From the NCBI RefSeq assembly GCF_011305535.1, contig NZ_CP049905.1:5330001-5394000 (forward strand): a stretch of 64,000 bases of DNA, read 5' to 3'. A program made the position numbers and the translations under genes. Below are positions 34,751 through 44,545 of the stretch, one piece after another. The notes beneath the pieces were generated by a model that saw only the letters and a list, made by a program, of their open reading frames with translations, made no database searches and was not told where the DNA came from. Numbering within the stretch: the first letter of the stretch is position 1; each line of letters opens with the position of its first letter. The stretch comes from Diaphorobacter sp. HDW4B. Its GTDB lineage: Bacteria > Pseudomonadota > Gammaproteobacteria > Burkholderiales > Burkholderiaceae_C.

Positions 34751-36039
34751 ACCCGCTGCTTCATTCCATGCTGGAGCACGGGGCATACACCGTGCTCTCC
34801 GACTTCGAGCAGCAGACAGAAATCACCGCCCTTGCACGTGAACTCATCATCGATGCCGTCTCGTCGCTGCAGGGCGAACGCGCAGCAAGTGCCGTGCGGA
34901 AGAACGGGCTTGAAACGTTGCACCTGCATCTGCCGGCCAGTCAAATTGGCGCATTGCGCGACCGTGTGATGGTGCAGTTGCGCCCACGGCTGCTGGGCTT
35001 CGCATGTGCAGTGGGGCGAGGACTTCTCGGCATCGAAGAAGAATTCTTTGTCGATGACTACACCATTCTTCGTGTCAACTATCCCTACGAAGCCGCCTTG
35101 AATGCCGATCATTCCTCAGAGAATCCAGGCATCGGTCGCGTCGACCCAAACACGCGAAATCAAAGCAGTTCAACACAGCGCCGCGACCCCGTCTACGCAC
35201 CAAAGGAATATCACCGACACACGCCGCCCGCATCATGGGCGCATGGACCGCACAAGGACACCTGGACTGGCCACTCCCGCGATGGAATCAATCTGTGGTG
35301 GGCCATCAGCCGCGTGAGCAAAGAGAACTCGATGATCTTCTATCCCGGCACGTTCAAAAAGTCGTACGAGGTCGATCCACGTTCGCTGTATCTGGCTCAA
35401 GGATTTCCATTGCCTGCACCCCGAAAAATGGCGCTGCACGAAGGGGAAATGCTGATCTTCAATCCTGAGTTATTGCATGCCACGCACCTGAACACCACAC
35501 CACATACGCGCATTGCGTTGTCAGCACGCATCAACCCGCGCCAACCTCGCTTCAATCCGAACTGTTTCTATGCCCGAGAATTCTGGCACTCCAGCACTGA
35601 CCTGGAGGCTGGACGGACTGATGCGATTCGGCAGTTTGCGCGGGCTGAGCACTTTGAAGCCAGCGAAAAAGTCCCTGCCGAGCAACCCGCAGAACGCCGC
35701 AACCTGTTGACGCTCAAAGCCGAACTGACGAGGAATGGACAAGACTGCCGACTGGACTTGTCCCACATCCCAGAGAGCGCTGAGAGGATTCTTGTGCTGA
35801 CACCCCAGGGACAACGTGTTCTCTTGCTGCGATCCGATCCACACTGGCAAGCCGTTCAGGAAGTCTGTCCGCATCTGGACATCAGCTTGGCCGACGGCCA
35901 CTTCGACGGTAAAAACATCCACTGCCCTGCCCATGGCGTTTCGTTTCGTACAAACGATGGGAAAAGTGCCTGCAAATTGCTGAAGTTGCAGACTTGGAAA
36001 ACGACAGAGGAAGATGGATGGCTGCATCTCATTGCATGA
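34747..36039 (+). CDS. Fe(II)/2-oxoglutarate dioxygenase fused to a C-terminal Rieske [2Fe-2S] domain
   Basis: 430 residues. Residues of about 90-280 resemble phytanoyl-CoA-type 2OG oxygenases: VDDYTILRVNYPYEA, the iron motif HxD in HGPHKDTWTGH, a double-stranded beta-helix strand LHEGEMLIFNPELLHATHLN (distal His) and TRIALSARI with the 2OG-binding Arg. Residues of about 320-430 form a Rieske domain of NirD-like type with CPH (VCPHLDISL) and CPAH (IHCPAHGVSF), the Cys/His pairs spaced by 16 residues. The two iron centres in one polypeptide are unusual: 2OG oxygenases do not normally need a ferredoxin. Overlaps both neighbours by four bases. Substrate unknown. Confidence 0.83.
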   Translation: MNPLLHSMLEHGAYTVLSDFEQQTEITALARELIIDAVSSLQGERAASAVRKNGLETLHLHLPASQIGALRDRVMVQLRPRLLGFACAVGRGLLGIEEEFFVDDYTILRVNYPYEAALNADHSSENPGIGRVDPNTRNQSSSTQRRDPVYAPKEYHRHTPPASWAHGPHKDTWTGHSRDGINLWWAISRVSKENSMIFYPGTFKKSYEVDPRSLYLAQGFPLPAPRKMALHEGEMLIFNPELLHATHLNTTPHTRIALSARINPRQPRFNPNCFYAREFWHSSTDLEAGRTDAIRQFARAEHFEASEKVPAEQPAERRNLLTLKAELTRNGQDCRLDLSHIPESAERILVLTPQGQRVLLLRSDPHWQAVQEVCPHLDISLADGHFDGKNIHCPAHGVSFRTNDGKSACKLLKLQTWKTTEEDGWLHLIA

Positions 36040-37157
36040 ACATCGAAGATGGTCACCCTCGTTTGACCGTCAGCATCGTCACGCGAAACTCCCAACGGCA
36101 TCTGGCGCAGGTCATTGCACACGCCAGAACCTATGCACACGAAATAGTCGTCGGTGTCGATGCAAGTTCGGTCGACAATACTTGGGAAGTTGCAAGTGCC
36201 CTCGCAGATCGGGCCTACCGATTCACCCATCCCAACCAATTGGCGGCAGCACACAACTTTGCCCTGCGCCACTGCACCGGCGACTGGATACTGCGTCTGG
36301 ACGATGACGAGTTCATGGAGCACGGATTCAAGGACATTCTTCCGAACCTGATGCGCAACCCGTCCCTGACGCACTACTGGTTCCCACGCAAATGGGTTGT
36401 CAGCGAAAATCCACCACAGTATTTGCATGCCTCGCCTTGGTTTCCAAACCATGCACTGCGGATGTTCCGCAATGACCGTTCCCTCATCTGGAAACCGCCT
36501 CGCTATCACACAGGTTACTGGGTTGCTGGACCTGGCGCGACAGAGAGCCGCGTGGCGATTCTTCATTACGAACCCCTGTGGTGCGATCCGGCAGATCGGG
36601 CACGCAAAGTAGCCATCTACCGAGAGGGTGGCGGCAATGGCGCTGCGGAAGAATTCTATGGAAATCCGGTTGGCGAATTGCGTTCATTCACTCCAGTCGA
36701 CGCGCCTCCCCCGCCCACACCCTTGAATCCATGGATTGATCCACAAGTGCATCCACTGCAAGTAGCGCAATGGCCAGAATGGGGTTGCCGATTTGACGCG
36801 CTGGATGTACCCGAGCGGGCCCGCCCCGGTCAGTATCTGCCCGTCGCCATCCACTTGAGCAACACAGGTGCCATGACGTGGTGGAGATCAGCAACATCCT
36901 GGCCCTCGCTCTCTGTCGCCTATCGTCTTGTGACGGATGGACCGCCCTTGCCCGAAGGGCATCGAACACCCATCACCGGCACTATTCGGCCCGGTGAAAC
37001 GACCAGCCTCACCGGCACAATACAGGCACCCAACGCCCCGGGAAACTACACCCTCGAATGGGATGTAGTGAGTGAATGGGAATGCTGGTTTGTGCAATGC
37101 GGCAGCACGCCAATGCGGACCTATCTCTCCGTTCAACCCTATGGCCTGTTCACCTAA
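36036..37157 (+). CDS. Family 2 glycosyltransferase with C-terminal Ig-like domain; 3' end altered by IS insertion
   Basis: 373 residues as now encoded. The GT2 (GT-A fold) domain is at about residues 8-215: LTVSIVTRNSQRHLAQVIAH, DASSVDNTW, and the DxD-like LRLDDDEF, then WFPRKWVVSE. Residues of about 245-368 look like a beta-sandwich: PGQYLPVAIHLSNTGAMTWW, then APGNYTLEWDVVSEWECWF, as in Ig-like modules. ATG 36036 overlaps the previous stop. The IS copy inserted in the original TAG stop codon, so the native protein ended ...SVQP and five residues (YGLFT) come from the IS. Nucleotide-sugar donor and acceptor are unknown. Confidence 0.85.
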   Translation: MNIEDGHPRLTVSIVTRNSQRHLAQVIAHARTYAHEIVVGVDASSVDNTWEVASALADRAYRFTHPNQLAAAHNFALRHCTGDWILRLDDDEFMEHGFKDILPNLMRNPSLTHYWFPRKWVVSENPPQYLHASPWFPNHALRMFRNDRSLIWKPPRYHTGYWVAGPGATESRVAILHYEPLWCDPADRARKVAIYREGGGNGAAEEFYGNPVGELRSFTPVDAPPPPTPLNPWIDPQVHPLQVAQWPEWGCRFDALDVPERARPGQYLPVAIHLSNTGAMTWWRSATSWPSLSVAYRLVTDGPPLPEGHRTPITGTIRPGETTSLTGTIQAPNAPGNYTLEWDVVSEWECWFVQCGSTPMRTYLSVQPYGLFT

Positions 37158-37970
37158 ATAGTTGAGTGCATGTCAGAGCAGCGAGAATCGCTCGCCTGCA
37201 TGCACATCACCCGCTCTCAGTTCAAACGTATCCGTCACCTGCTGCCCAAGCCTCGCGGCAGCAAGTTGATCAGCCACTACAGGTTCCTTAATGCTTTGGC
37301 CTACATGGCCAGCAACGGGTGCAAATGGCGAGCCTTGCCACGCAGATTCGGGCCCTGGCACACCGTGTACATGCGGCTGTATCGCTGGGCCCATAGCGGC
37401 GTACTTGCCGAAGTTCTTAACCATCTGCAGCAACAGGCACTTAGCCAGTGGGCTGTTCAAGCGTTGAGCCTGGACTCCACCATCGTCAAAGTTCACCCTG
37501 ATGGCTGCGGGGCTCAGAAAAAAACGGACCACAAGCCATAGGCAAGAGTCGAGGTGGATGGAGCTGCAAGATTCACATGGTCGCAGCCAGTTGCAAGGAT
37601 GCATTGATCTGGAGTTTGACGCCCGGACAAGCCGGGGACAGCCCGGAAGGCCGCAAACTCGTCGAGGCGATTGACGCGCAAGATTCAGCTGTGTATTTGC
37701 TCATGGATAGCGCCTATGACAGCGATGACTTGCGTGCAGCAGCTGAGGATCGAAACCTTATCCCGGTTGTCCCTGCGCATCCACGACGCAAGAATCCCTC
37801 GCCACTAGATAAGCAAAAATATCGCCAACGCAATGAAGTTGAACGGTTATTTCGGCGGATCAAGGCCTATCGGCGAGTTTTTACCCGCTACGACAAGTTG
37901 GATGCAATGTATGCCGCGTTTGTCTCGCTGGCTTTGATCTTTGAGTTGCTTCGGTAACGTGAACAGGCCC
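37142..37970 (+). mobile_element. IS5-family insertion sequence, copy 2 (829 bp)
   Basis: Identical to copy 1 (2599-3427) except T37946, and in the same orientation. The 11-bp perfect inverted ends are GGCCTGTTCAC and its complement. A TA dinucleotide at 37140-37141 is repeated at 37971-37972, the 2-bp duplication expected for this IS group. Removing the element and one TA restores the glycosyltransferase stop codon TAG. Confidence 0.92.
37170..37957 (+). CDS. IS5-family DDE transposase, OrfA/OrfB -1 frameshift (copy 2)
   Basis: Protein-identical to the copy at 2627-3414. OrfA spans 37170-37541, and OrfB is reached by -1 slippage in the A7 run at 37518-37524. It carries the Asp, Asp, Glu triad (LSLDST, LLMDSAYD, NEVERLF). 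Near identity to copy 1 indicates recent transposition. Confidence 0.88.
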
Positions 37971-38198
37971 TAGAACGCGATCACACTCCACGAGCGTAAT
38001 GCAACGACTTCTGCAGATACTTTCACTGTAGCGCTTTGCATTCCGTCGTCAGTTGAAGTCTGAGCGGATGTTCATGTGCCACCAATCCGCGCTCAGCGTA
38101 TATCGATGCGCGAAATTCTTTGTTGTTGGCAGCAACGCTCACTTCTACGATTTGCTGATTCATCCATCCAACAGCATCGCAACCGAGGAGAGAGAACC

Positions 38199-39149
38199 AT
38201 GAACGCAGTCGTCACCCCCACCCCGCAACTTTCGCAAGCCGTCGCAGCCAGCAAGGAGTCATCGCAGCTTTCGATCCAACCGCTGTCCGGGCGCATTGGA
38301 GCCGTCGTGCATGGCGTCAAGCTCTCGGGCGATCTGCCTGCTGCGCTGTTCGATCAGATTCAGGCGGCGCTGCTCAAGCATCGCGTGTTGTTCTTTCGCG
38401 GCCAGACGCATCTGGATGATCAGTCACATCAGGCTTTCGGCAAGCTGTTTGGCGCGCTGGAGCCCCATCCCACGGTGCCTGCGCCCGATGGCACGGCGTT
38501 TCTCGAACTCAATTCGCAGCATGGCGGCCGTGCCGATTCGTGGCACACCGACGTGACCTTCAAGGCCGCCTTTCCCAAGGTCTGTGTGCTGCGCGCCGTC
38601 ACACTGCCAAGCCATGGCGGCGACACCGTCTGGGCCAGCACCGTGGCGGCCTATGACAGCCTGCCCGAGCCGCTCAAGCAACTGGCAGAACAGCTCTGGG
38701 CCGTGCACGGCAACGACTACGACTACGCCGAGAATTTCCGCAACAACGCGGCCAGCAACGCAGAAACAGAAAGCCGTGCGAGCTACAAGAAAGTGTTCAC
38801 CAGCCGCACCATCGAATCCGAACAACCGCTGGTGCATGTGCATCCAGAAACCGGTGAGAAGGCCTTGCTGCTGGGCCACTTCGCCAAACGCATCAAGGGC
38901 CTGCGTGCCAACGAATCCGCTGCGCTGCTGCAGCTCTTCAACGAGCGCATCACGCGCCTTGAAAACACCGTGCGCTGGCAATGGTCCGAAGGCGATGTAG
39001 CCGTGTGGGACAACCGCGCGACGCAGCACTACGCGATCAACGACTACGGCGACGCCCACCGCGTCGTGCGCCGCGTGACCGTCACTGGCGATGTAGCCAC
39101 CGCAGTCGATGGTCGCCAGAGTGTCGATCTGAGCGAAACCGTTCACTGA
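38199..39149 (+). CDS. TauD/AtsK-family Fe(II)/2-oxoglutarate dioxygenase
   Basis: 316 residues. Iron ligands HxD in SWHTDVTFKA and the distal His in NRATQHYAINDYG; the 2OG-binding Arg is in VVRRVTV. LFFRGQTHLDDQSHQAFGKL, GGDTVWASTVAAYDSLPE and the MNAVVTPTPQ lead are family-typical. TauD and AtsK release sulfite or sulfate from sulfonates or alkyl sulfates; others act on chlorophenoxy acids. GAGGAG precedes ATG 38199. It begins an operon with a carbohydrate-type ABC importer, which argues against simple taurine use. Substrate not assigned. Confidence 0.86.
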   Translation: MNAVVTPTPQLSQAVAASKESSQLSIQPLSGRIGAVVHGVKLSGDLPAALFDQIQAALLKHRVLFFRGQTHLDDQSHQAFGKLFGALEPHPTVPAPDGTAFLELNSQHGGRADSWHTDVTFKAAFPKVCVLRAVTLPSHGGDTVWASTVAAYDSLPEPLKQLAEQLWAVHGNDYDYAENFRNNAASNAETESRASYKKVFTSRTIESEQPLVHVHPETGEKALLLGHFAKRIKGLRANESAALLQLFNERITRLENTVRWQWSEGDVAVWDNRATQHYAINDYGDAHRVVRRVTVTGDVATAVDGRQSVDLSETVH

Positions 39150-39239
39150 TCGCTACTCAGCAGCACCAATCAGCCCAACTTGCCACTCCAGCGCGTGTCT
39201 TATGACACGTGCACGGCCCCTCTTTTGCCTTTTGAAGCC

Positions 39240-40604
39240 ATGACCCGAACCACATACCAATTTGAAAATGGCGTACTCGTACCACGCCGCAAACTGCTGA
39301 CATCGGCTCTGGCCGCTGGTGCTGGAGCCCTGCTCGGCTTTCCGGCGATTGCCGTAGGCAAGAATTCACTCAAGGGCGTGACGCTCAACACCTCGCTCTA
39401 CAGCTCACCTTATTCCAAGCTGATTCGCCCGTGGATCGCCGATTTTGAAGACGCGACCGGCGCGAAGGTCAACTTCGACACACCGGGCTTTCCCGTCTAC
39501 AACCAGCGCGCGGATCTGGAACTGTCCACCAAAGGTTCGGCGTTCGATGCGGTCAACGTCACCTTCATCTACTCCAGCCGTTGGATCAACTCGGGCTGGC
39601 TCACACCGCTTGACGAATACATCGCGGACCCGAACAAGACACCTGCGAATTACGACGCCAAGGACTTTCTGGAAGGCACGCTCGCACCCGAACGCGGCAC
39701 AGACGGCAAGCTCTACGGCATTCCATGGCAGGCCGAGGTGACGATTGCCGCCGCCTCGCGCTTTGATGCGCTCAAGCAGGCCGGTTTTGCTTTCCCGCAG
39801 ACCACGCAGGAACTGGAACAGGTTTCGAAGGCGCTCAATCGCAAGGAAGGCGCTGCGGGTTTCGTCACCGACAACCACTACGGCTGGACCTTTGTGCCGT
39901 TTCTACAGGCCTTTGGCGGCGACGTGTTCCGCAAGGCTCCGGACGATCTGTTCCCCACGCTGGACACTCCACAGGCGATTGCCGCCGCTGAATATTTCGC
40001 ACGCCTGCTGCGCGAATCCGGCCCGGACGGCGTCGTGTCGTACAACCCCGATCAAGCGCTGCAATCCATCAAATCGGGCAAGAGCCACCTGAGCGTGCAA
40101 GGCCAGATCAACCTGTCTCAACTGGCCGACAAGAGCAGCAGCAAGGTCGCCAGCACAGCCGCATGGGGATTGGTCCCCAAGGGCCCTGCAGGTCGCTTCC
40201 CCGGCGCTGCAGTCCACGGCTGGGGCATCCCGGTGGGCAGCAAGAACAAGGATGCGGCCTGGCAATTCATCCGCTGGGCCACGTCCAAGGAAATCCTGCA
40301 ACGCGCCGTCGCCGCGGGTTACGGCTCACCGACACGCCGCTCCGACATCGACTCCACTGTCTACCGCGAACGCCAACGCGCCAATGGCTACGACATCGCA
40401 TCACTCACCACCGAATCGATTGCGCTGTCGGCCAAGCAAGGCCACATGAAGTACCGCACCGTGGCCGTCTATCCGCAGGTCGATCAGCAACTGAACAAGG
40501 CCATCGAGCTGATCGTCACCAACCAGAAGACGCCCGAGCAAGCCATGAAGCAGGCGCAGGCCGCATCGATTGCCGAGTTGCGCCGCGCTGGCGTGAGCAT
40601 CTGA
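39240..40604 (+). CDS. ABC transporter extracellular solute-binding protein (family 1)
   Basis: 454 residues with a leader VPRRKLLTSALAAGAGALLG that has two Arg and a hydrophobic core (possibly Tat-type). The body is typical of carbohydrate-type binding proteins: WIADFEDATGAKVNFDTPGF, then TDGKLYGIPWQAEVTIAAAS and VHGWGIPVGSKNKDAAWQFI. It delivers ligand to the two permeases that follow. ATG 39240 is chosen; the longer frame from 39180 lacks a leader. The ligand class in related systems is sugars, polyols or glycerol phosphates, but the dioxygenase neighbour suggests something else. Confidence 0.87.
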   Translation: MTRTTYQFENGVLVPRRKLLTSALAAGAGALLGFPAIAVGKNSLKGVTLNTSLYSSPYSKLIRPWIADFEDATGAKVNFDTPGFPVYNQRADLELSTKGSAFDAVNVTFIYSSRWINSGWLTPLDEYIADPNKTPANYDAKDFLEGTLAPERGTDGKLYGIPWQAEVTIAAASRFDALKQAGFAFPQTTQELEQVSKALNRKEGAAGFVTDNHYGWTFVPFLQAFGGDVFRKAPDDLFPTLDTPQAIAAAEYFARLLRESGPDGVVSYNPDQALQSIKSGKSHLSVQGQINLSQLADKSSSKVASTAAWGLVPKGPAGRFPGAAVHGWGIPVGSKNKDAAWQFIRWATSKEILQRAVAAGYGSPTRRSDIDSTVYRERQRANGYDIASLTTESIALSAKQGHMKYRTVAVYPQVDQQLNKAIELIVTNQKTPEQAMKQAQAASIAELRRAGVSI

Positions 40605-40620
40605 GCGAGGGCAAGACGAC

Positions 40621-41613
40621 ATGCCGCCCGCCGCCACTGCTGCCCTTCCGTCCATCCAGGCATTGCCAACGTCGGGCGGTATGGTGCCGTCCCGAACAAC
40701 GCCCGCACCAAAGCTCACAAAACAATGGCAGCGCGAAAGCGCACGCAGCTACGGACTGGGCCTCGCGCCCGCGCTCGTGGTGCTGGGCGGCATCACGCTG
40801 CTGCCGCTGCTTACGCTGATAACAGTGAGTCTCACACCGCTGAGCCTGACCAATCCCGAAGGCACATTCCACTTCAACCAACCGCTGGGCAACTACGCCC
40901 AGCTTCTGGAAGACGAGCGCTTTGTGCATTCGCTGTGGGTGCAGTTCAAGCTCTCGACGGTGGGCGTGGTGCTGCAGTTGCTGATCGGCCTTAGCCTCGC
41001 CTTGCTGCTCAACACCGGCAGCCGCGTGGCGTCGGGCGTGCGCACGCTGTTTCTCATTCCCATGGTGCTGCCGCCCATCGTAGTCGCGCTGATCTGGAAG
41101 ATTCTCTACACCCCCGAAATCAGCCCCATGCATGCGCTGCTGGAGCATTGGGGTCTGCCCGTGCGCTCGCTGATCGCCAATCCTGACACTGCGCTCTGGG
41201 CCATCGTCGCGGCCGATGTGTGGCAGTGGTTTCCGTTCACCATGCTGATGGTACTGGCCAACCTGCAGATGGTGCCGCGCGACCCGCTGGACGCCGCGCG
41301 CATCGATGGTGCCAACCGCTGGCAGGTGTTTCGCTACATCGTTTTTCCGTTTCTCCAACGCACGCTGGTGGTCTGCGCGCTGTTCCGTCTGATCGACAGC
41401 TTCAAGGCATTTCCGCTGCTCTATGTGCTGACCAACGGCGGCCCCGGCACCGTGACCGAAGTGACCAATTTCTACGGCTTCATCCAGGCGTTCAATTTCT
41501 CGTACTGGGGTTACGGCAGCGCGATTGCCGTCGTGATGCTGGTGATCATTTTTGCGCTCTGCGCGCTGGTCAGTTATCTGGGCCGCAATGCAGGAGAACG
41601 CCATGCACGCTGA
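40621..41613 (+). CDS. ABC sugar-type permease, first subunit (MalF/UgpA-like)
   Basis: 330 residues with about six TM segments: LGLAPALVVLGGITLLPLLT near residue 45 is TM1. The EAA loop is visible as DPLDAARIDGANRWQVFRYI, where the coupling helix contacts the ATPase. A variable, Ala/Pro-rich N-terminus precedes TM1. The start at 40621 lies 17 bp after the binding-protein stop. It overlaps the next permease by 11 bp, so the two are co-translated. Confidence 0.87.
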   Translation: MPPAATAALPSIQALPTSGGMVPSRTTPAPKLTKQWQRESARSYGLGLAPALVVLGGITLLPLLTLITVSLTPLSLTNPEGTFHFNQPLGNYAQLLEDERFVHSLWVQFKLSTVGVVLQLLIGLSLALLLNTGSRVASGVRTLFLIPMVLPPIVVALIWKILYTPEISPMHALLEHWGLPVRSLIANPDTALWAIVAADVWQWFPFTMLMVLANLQMVPRDPLDAARIDGANRWQVFRYIVFPFLQRTLVVCALFRLIDSFKAFPLLYVLTNGGPGTVTEVTNFYGFIQAFNFSYWGYGSAIAVVMLVIIFALCALVSYLGRNAGERHAR

Positions 41614-42481
41614 AGCCTCTCTGCCCATCTCCGCGCCCCAAAAAGCATCGTGGAACGCCCTCACTGGAATCCCCGCATTCGCCGCTCGCCATGCGCGTGA
41701 TGTGATTTCGGTACTGCTGCTGTTGGTGCTGCTCGCGCCCGTCGCCTGGCTGATCCAGATGGCGTTTCGCCCTGCCGCCGACGCGCTGGAACTGAACTTT
41801 CAATTCACGCCCACGCTCGACGCATTCAAGGCCCTGTGGCAAGACGCGTTCGCTCGCTCATTCGGCAACAGCCTGCTGGTCAGTTCGCTCTCCACGGGCC
41901 TTTCCATGCTGATCGGCGTGCCTGCGGCCTATGCGCTCTCGCGTTGGAAATTCCGCCAGCGCAGCCATGTCGCACTGTGGATTCTGTGCACGCGCATGGC
42001 GCCACCAATTGCCTTCACCATTCCGTTCTTTCTCGCATTCCGCTGGCTCGGCATGCTGGACACCGTGTGGGCACTGGTCATCGTCTATCTCACCTTCAAT
42101 CTGGCCATCGTCACCTGGATGATGCAGGGCTTCTTCGACGCCATTCCCACAGCGCTCGAAGAAGCCGCATGGCTCGATGGCTGCGGCATCTGGTCGGCCT
42201 TCTGGCACGTCACGCTGCCACTCACGCGCCCCGGGTTGGTGGCCACCGCCGTGCTGTGCTTCATCTTCTCGTGGAGCGACTTTTTCTTCGCCCTCATCCT
42301 CACCCGCACACAGGCCGTGACCGCGCCCGTCGCCATCGTCAATTTCCTGCAATACGACGGTTGGGAGTGGACCAAGATAGCAGCCGCAGGCACGCTGGTG
42401 ATGCTGCCGGTGCTGATCTTCACCGCGCTCGTGCGCAAGTATCTGGTGCACGGACTCACGGCAGGCGGCGTCAAGGATTGA
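41603..42481 (+). CDS. ABC sugar-type permease, second subunit (MalG/UgpE-like)
   Basis: 292 residues, six predicted TM segments (VISVLLLLVLLAPVAWLIQM is TM1). The EAA loop reads PTALEEAAWLDGCGIWSAFW, typical of MalG-like subunits. ATG 41603 is supported by CAGGAGA upstream and overlaps the end of the first permease gene. Confidence 0.87.
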   Translation: MHAEASLPISAPQKASWNALTGIPAFAARHARDVISVLLLLVLLAPVAWLIQMAFRPAADALELNFQFTPTLDAFKALWQDAFARSFGNSLLVSSLSTGLSMLIGVPAAYALSRWKFRQRSHVALWILCTRMAPPIAFTIPFFLAFRWLGMLDTVWALVIVYLTFNLAIVTWMMQGFFDAIPTALEEAAWLDGCGIWSAFWHVTLPLTRPGLVATAVLCFIFSWSDFFFALILTRTQAVTAPVAIVNFLQYDGWEWTKIAAAGTLVMLPVLIFTALVRKYLVHGLTAGGVKD

Positions 42482-42524
42482 GTGCACCACTTCTCCACAG
42501 AATCATCAAGAAAGACATAAGAAC

Positions 42525-43607
<1,083 letters not shown>

Positions 43608-43692
43608 GCCAGACACGGGCCGGAGCGCAGGGGGATTCATCCGGGCGATACAATTTTTGATCGATTGTCCGGACTCTCAGGTTCCCGCCCTC

Positions 43693-44400
43693 ATGCCCCA
43701 AGCCTCTTCCGTTGCCTACCCCGAACCCGCCCCTCGCCTGACGCGCACGCGCAAGGCCATCATCGATGCGGGCAAGCGCTTGCTGAGTGCGGGGCGCGAG
43801 GGGGCGACGATTGACGAGATCGTGGCCGAGGCCGATGTGGCCAAGGGCAGCTTCTACAACCACTTCGCGGATCGCGACAGCTTCTTCGCGTTCGTGCGCA
43901 CCACAACGCGCGCCGAACTGCTGGCCGAGATTGCCGAGGTGAATGCCCATGTGACCGACGCGCCCACGCAGTTCGCGCGCGGCATGTTGACCTCGTTTCG
44001 CTTCGGGCTCAAGAACAGTCTGGGCGCGCGCATCCTTATTCATCTGACCAACGGCGTCACCGATCCCGAGTTCCCCACCAACGACGACATCGTTCACTGG
44101 CTCAAGCGCGGCGCCAAAGATGGCAGTTTGAATCCGCCAGGGCTGGACTCGTCCATCGCGCTGATTCTGGGCCTGTCCTACCTCGGCATGTCGCGCCTGC
44201 TGGAACTGCAGTTCGACCGCCCACGTGCGCGCGAGACCATGCGCGGCATCTGCATTGCGCTGCTGCGCGGGCTCGGCACGGAAAGCACACGCATCGATGG
44301 CATCGTCGATCAGGCGCTGGCCGACATCATCGACCAGACGCTGCAGACCAAGCCTGCGCGCGCCGCATCGCGGACCACATCACGTACCCGCAAAGTCTGA
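43693..44400 (+). CDS. TetR-family transcriptional regulator
   Basis: 235 residues. The N-terminal helix-turn-helix is visible at about residues 20-65: KAIIDAGKRLLSAGREGATI, then IVAEADVAKGSFYNHFADRD. The C-terminal ligand-binding helices are divergent. An imperfect palindrome (ACAAT-N9-ATTGT, 43650-43668) lies 25-43 bp upstream and could be its own operator. It precedes the flavin hydroxylase gene by 145 bp and probably regulates it. ATG 43693 is preferred over TTG 43657. Confidence 0.87.
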   Translation: MPQASSVAYPEPAPRLTRTRKAIIDAGKRLLSAGREGATIDEIVAEADVAKGSFYNHFADRDSFFAFVRTTTRAELLAEIAEVNAHVTDAPTQFARGMLTSFRFGLKNSLGARILIHLTNGVTDPEFPTNDDIVHWLKRGAKDGSLNPPGLDSSIALILGLSYLGMSRLLELQFDRPRARETMRGICIALLRGLGTESTRIDGIVDQALADIIDQTLQTKPARAASRTTSRTRKV

Positions 44401-44545
44401 GCGCGTCGCGCGGCGGCTAGTACATCAAACACCCGAAAGCGCAAGTACGCAGTGATGCGGACTAGGGAAATCTCTCGTCTTGGAATTGACTAAAAAGTAC
44501 AAAAATAACCAAATTAGTTCATTTCATACCAAAAGAGAATCCTCC

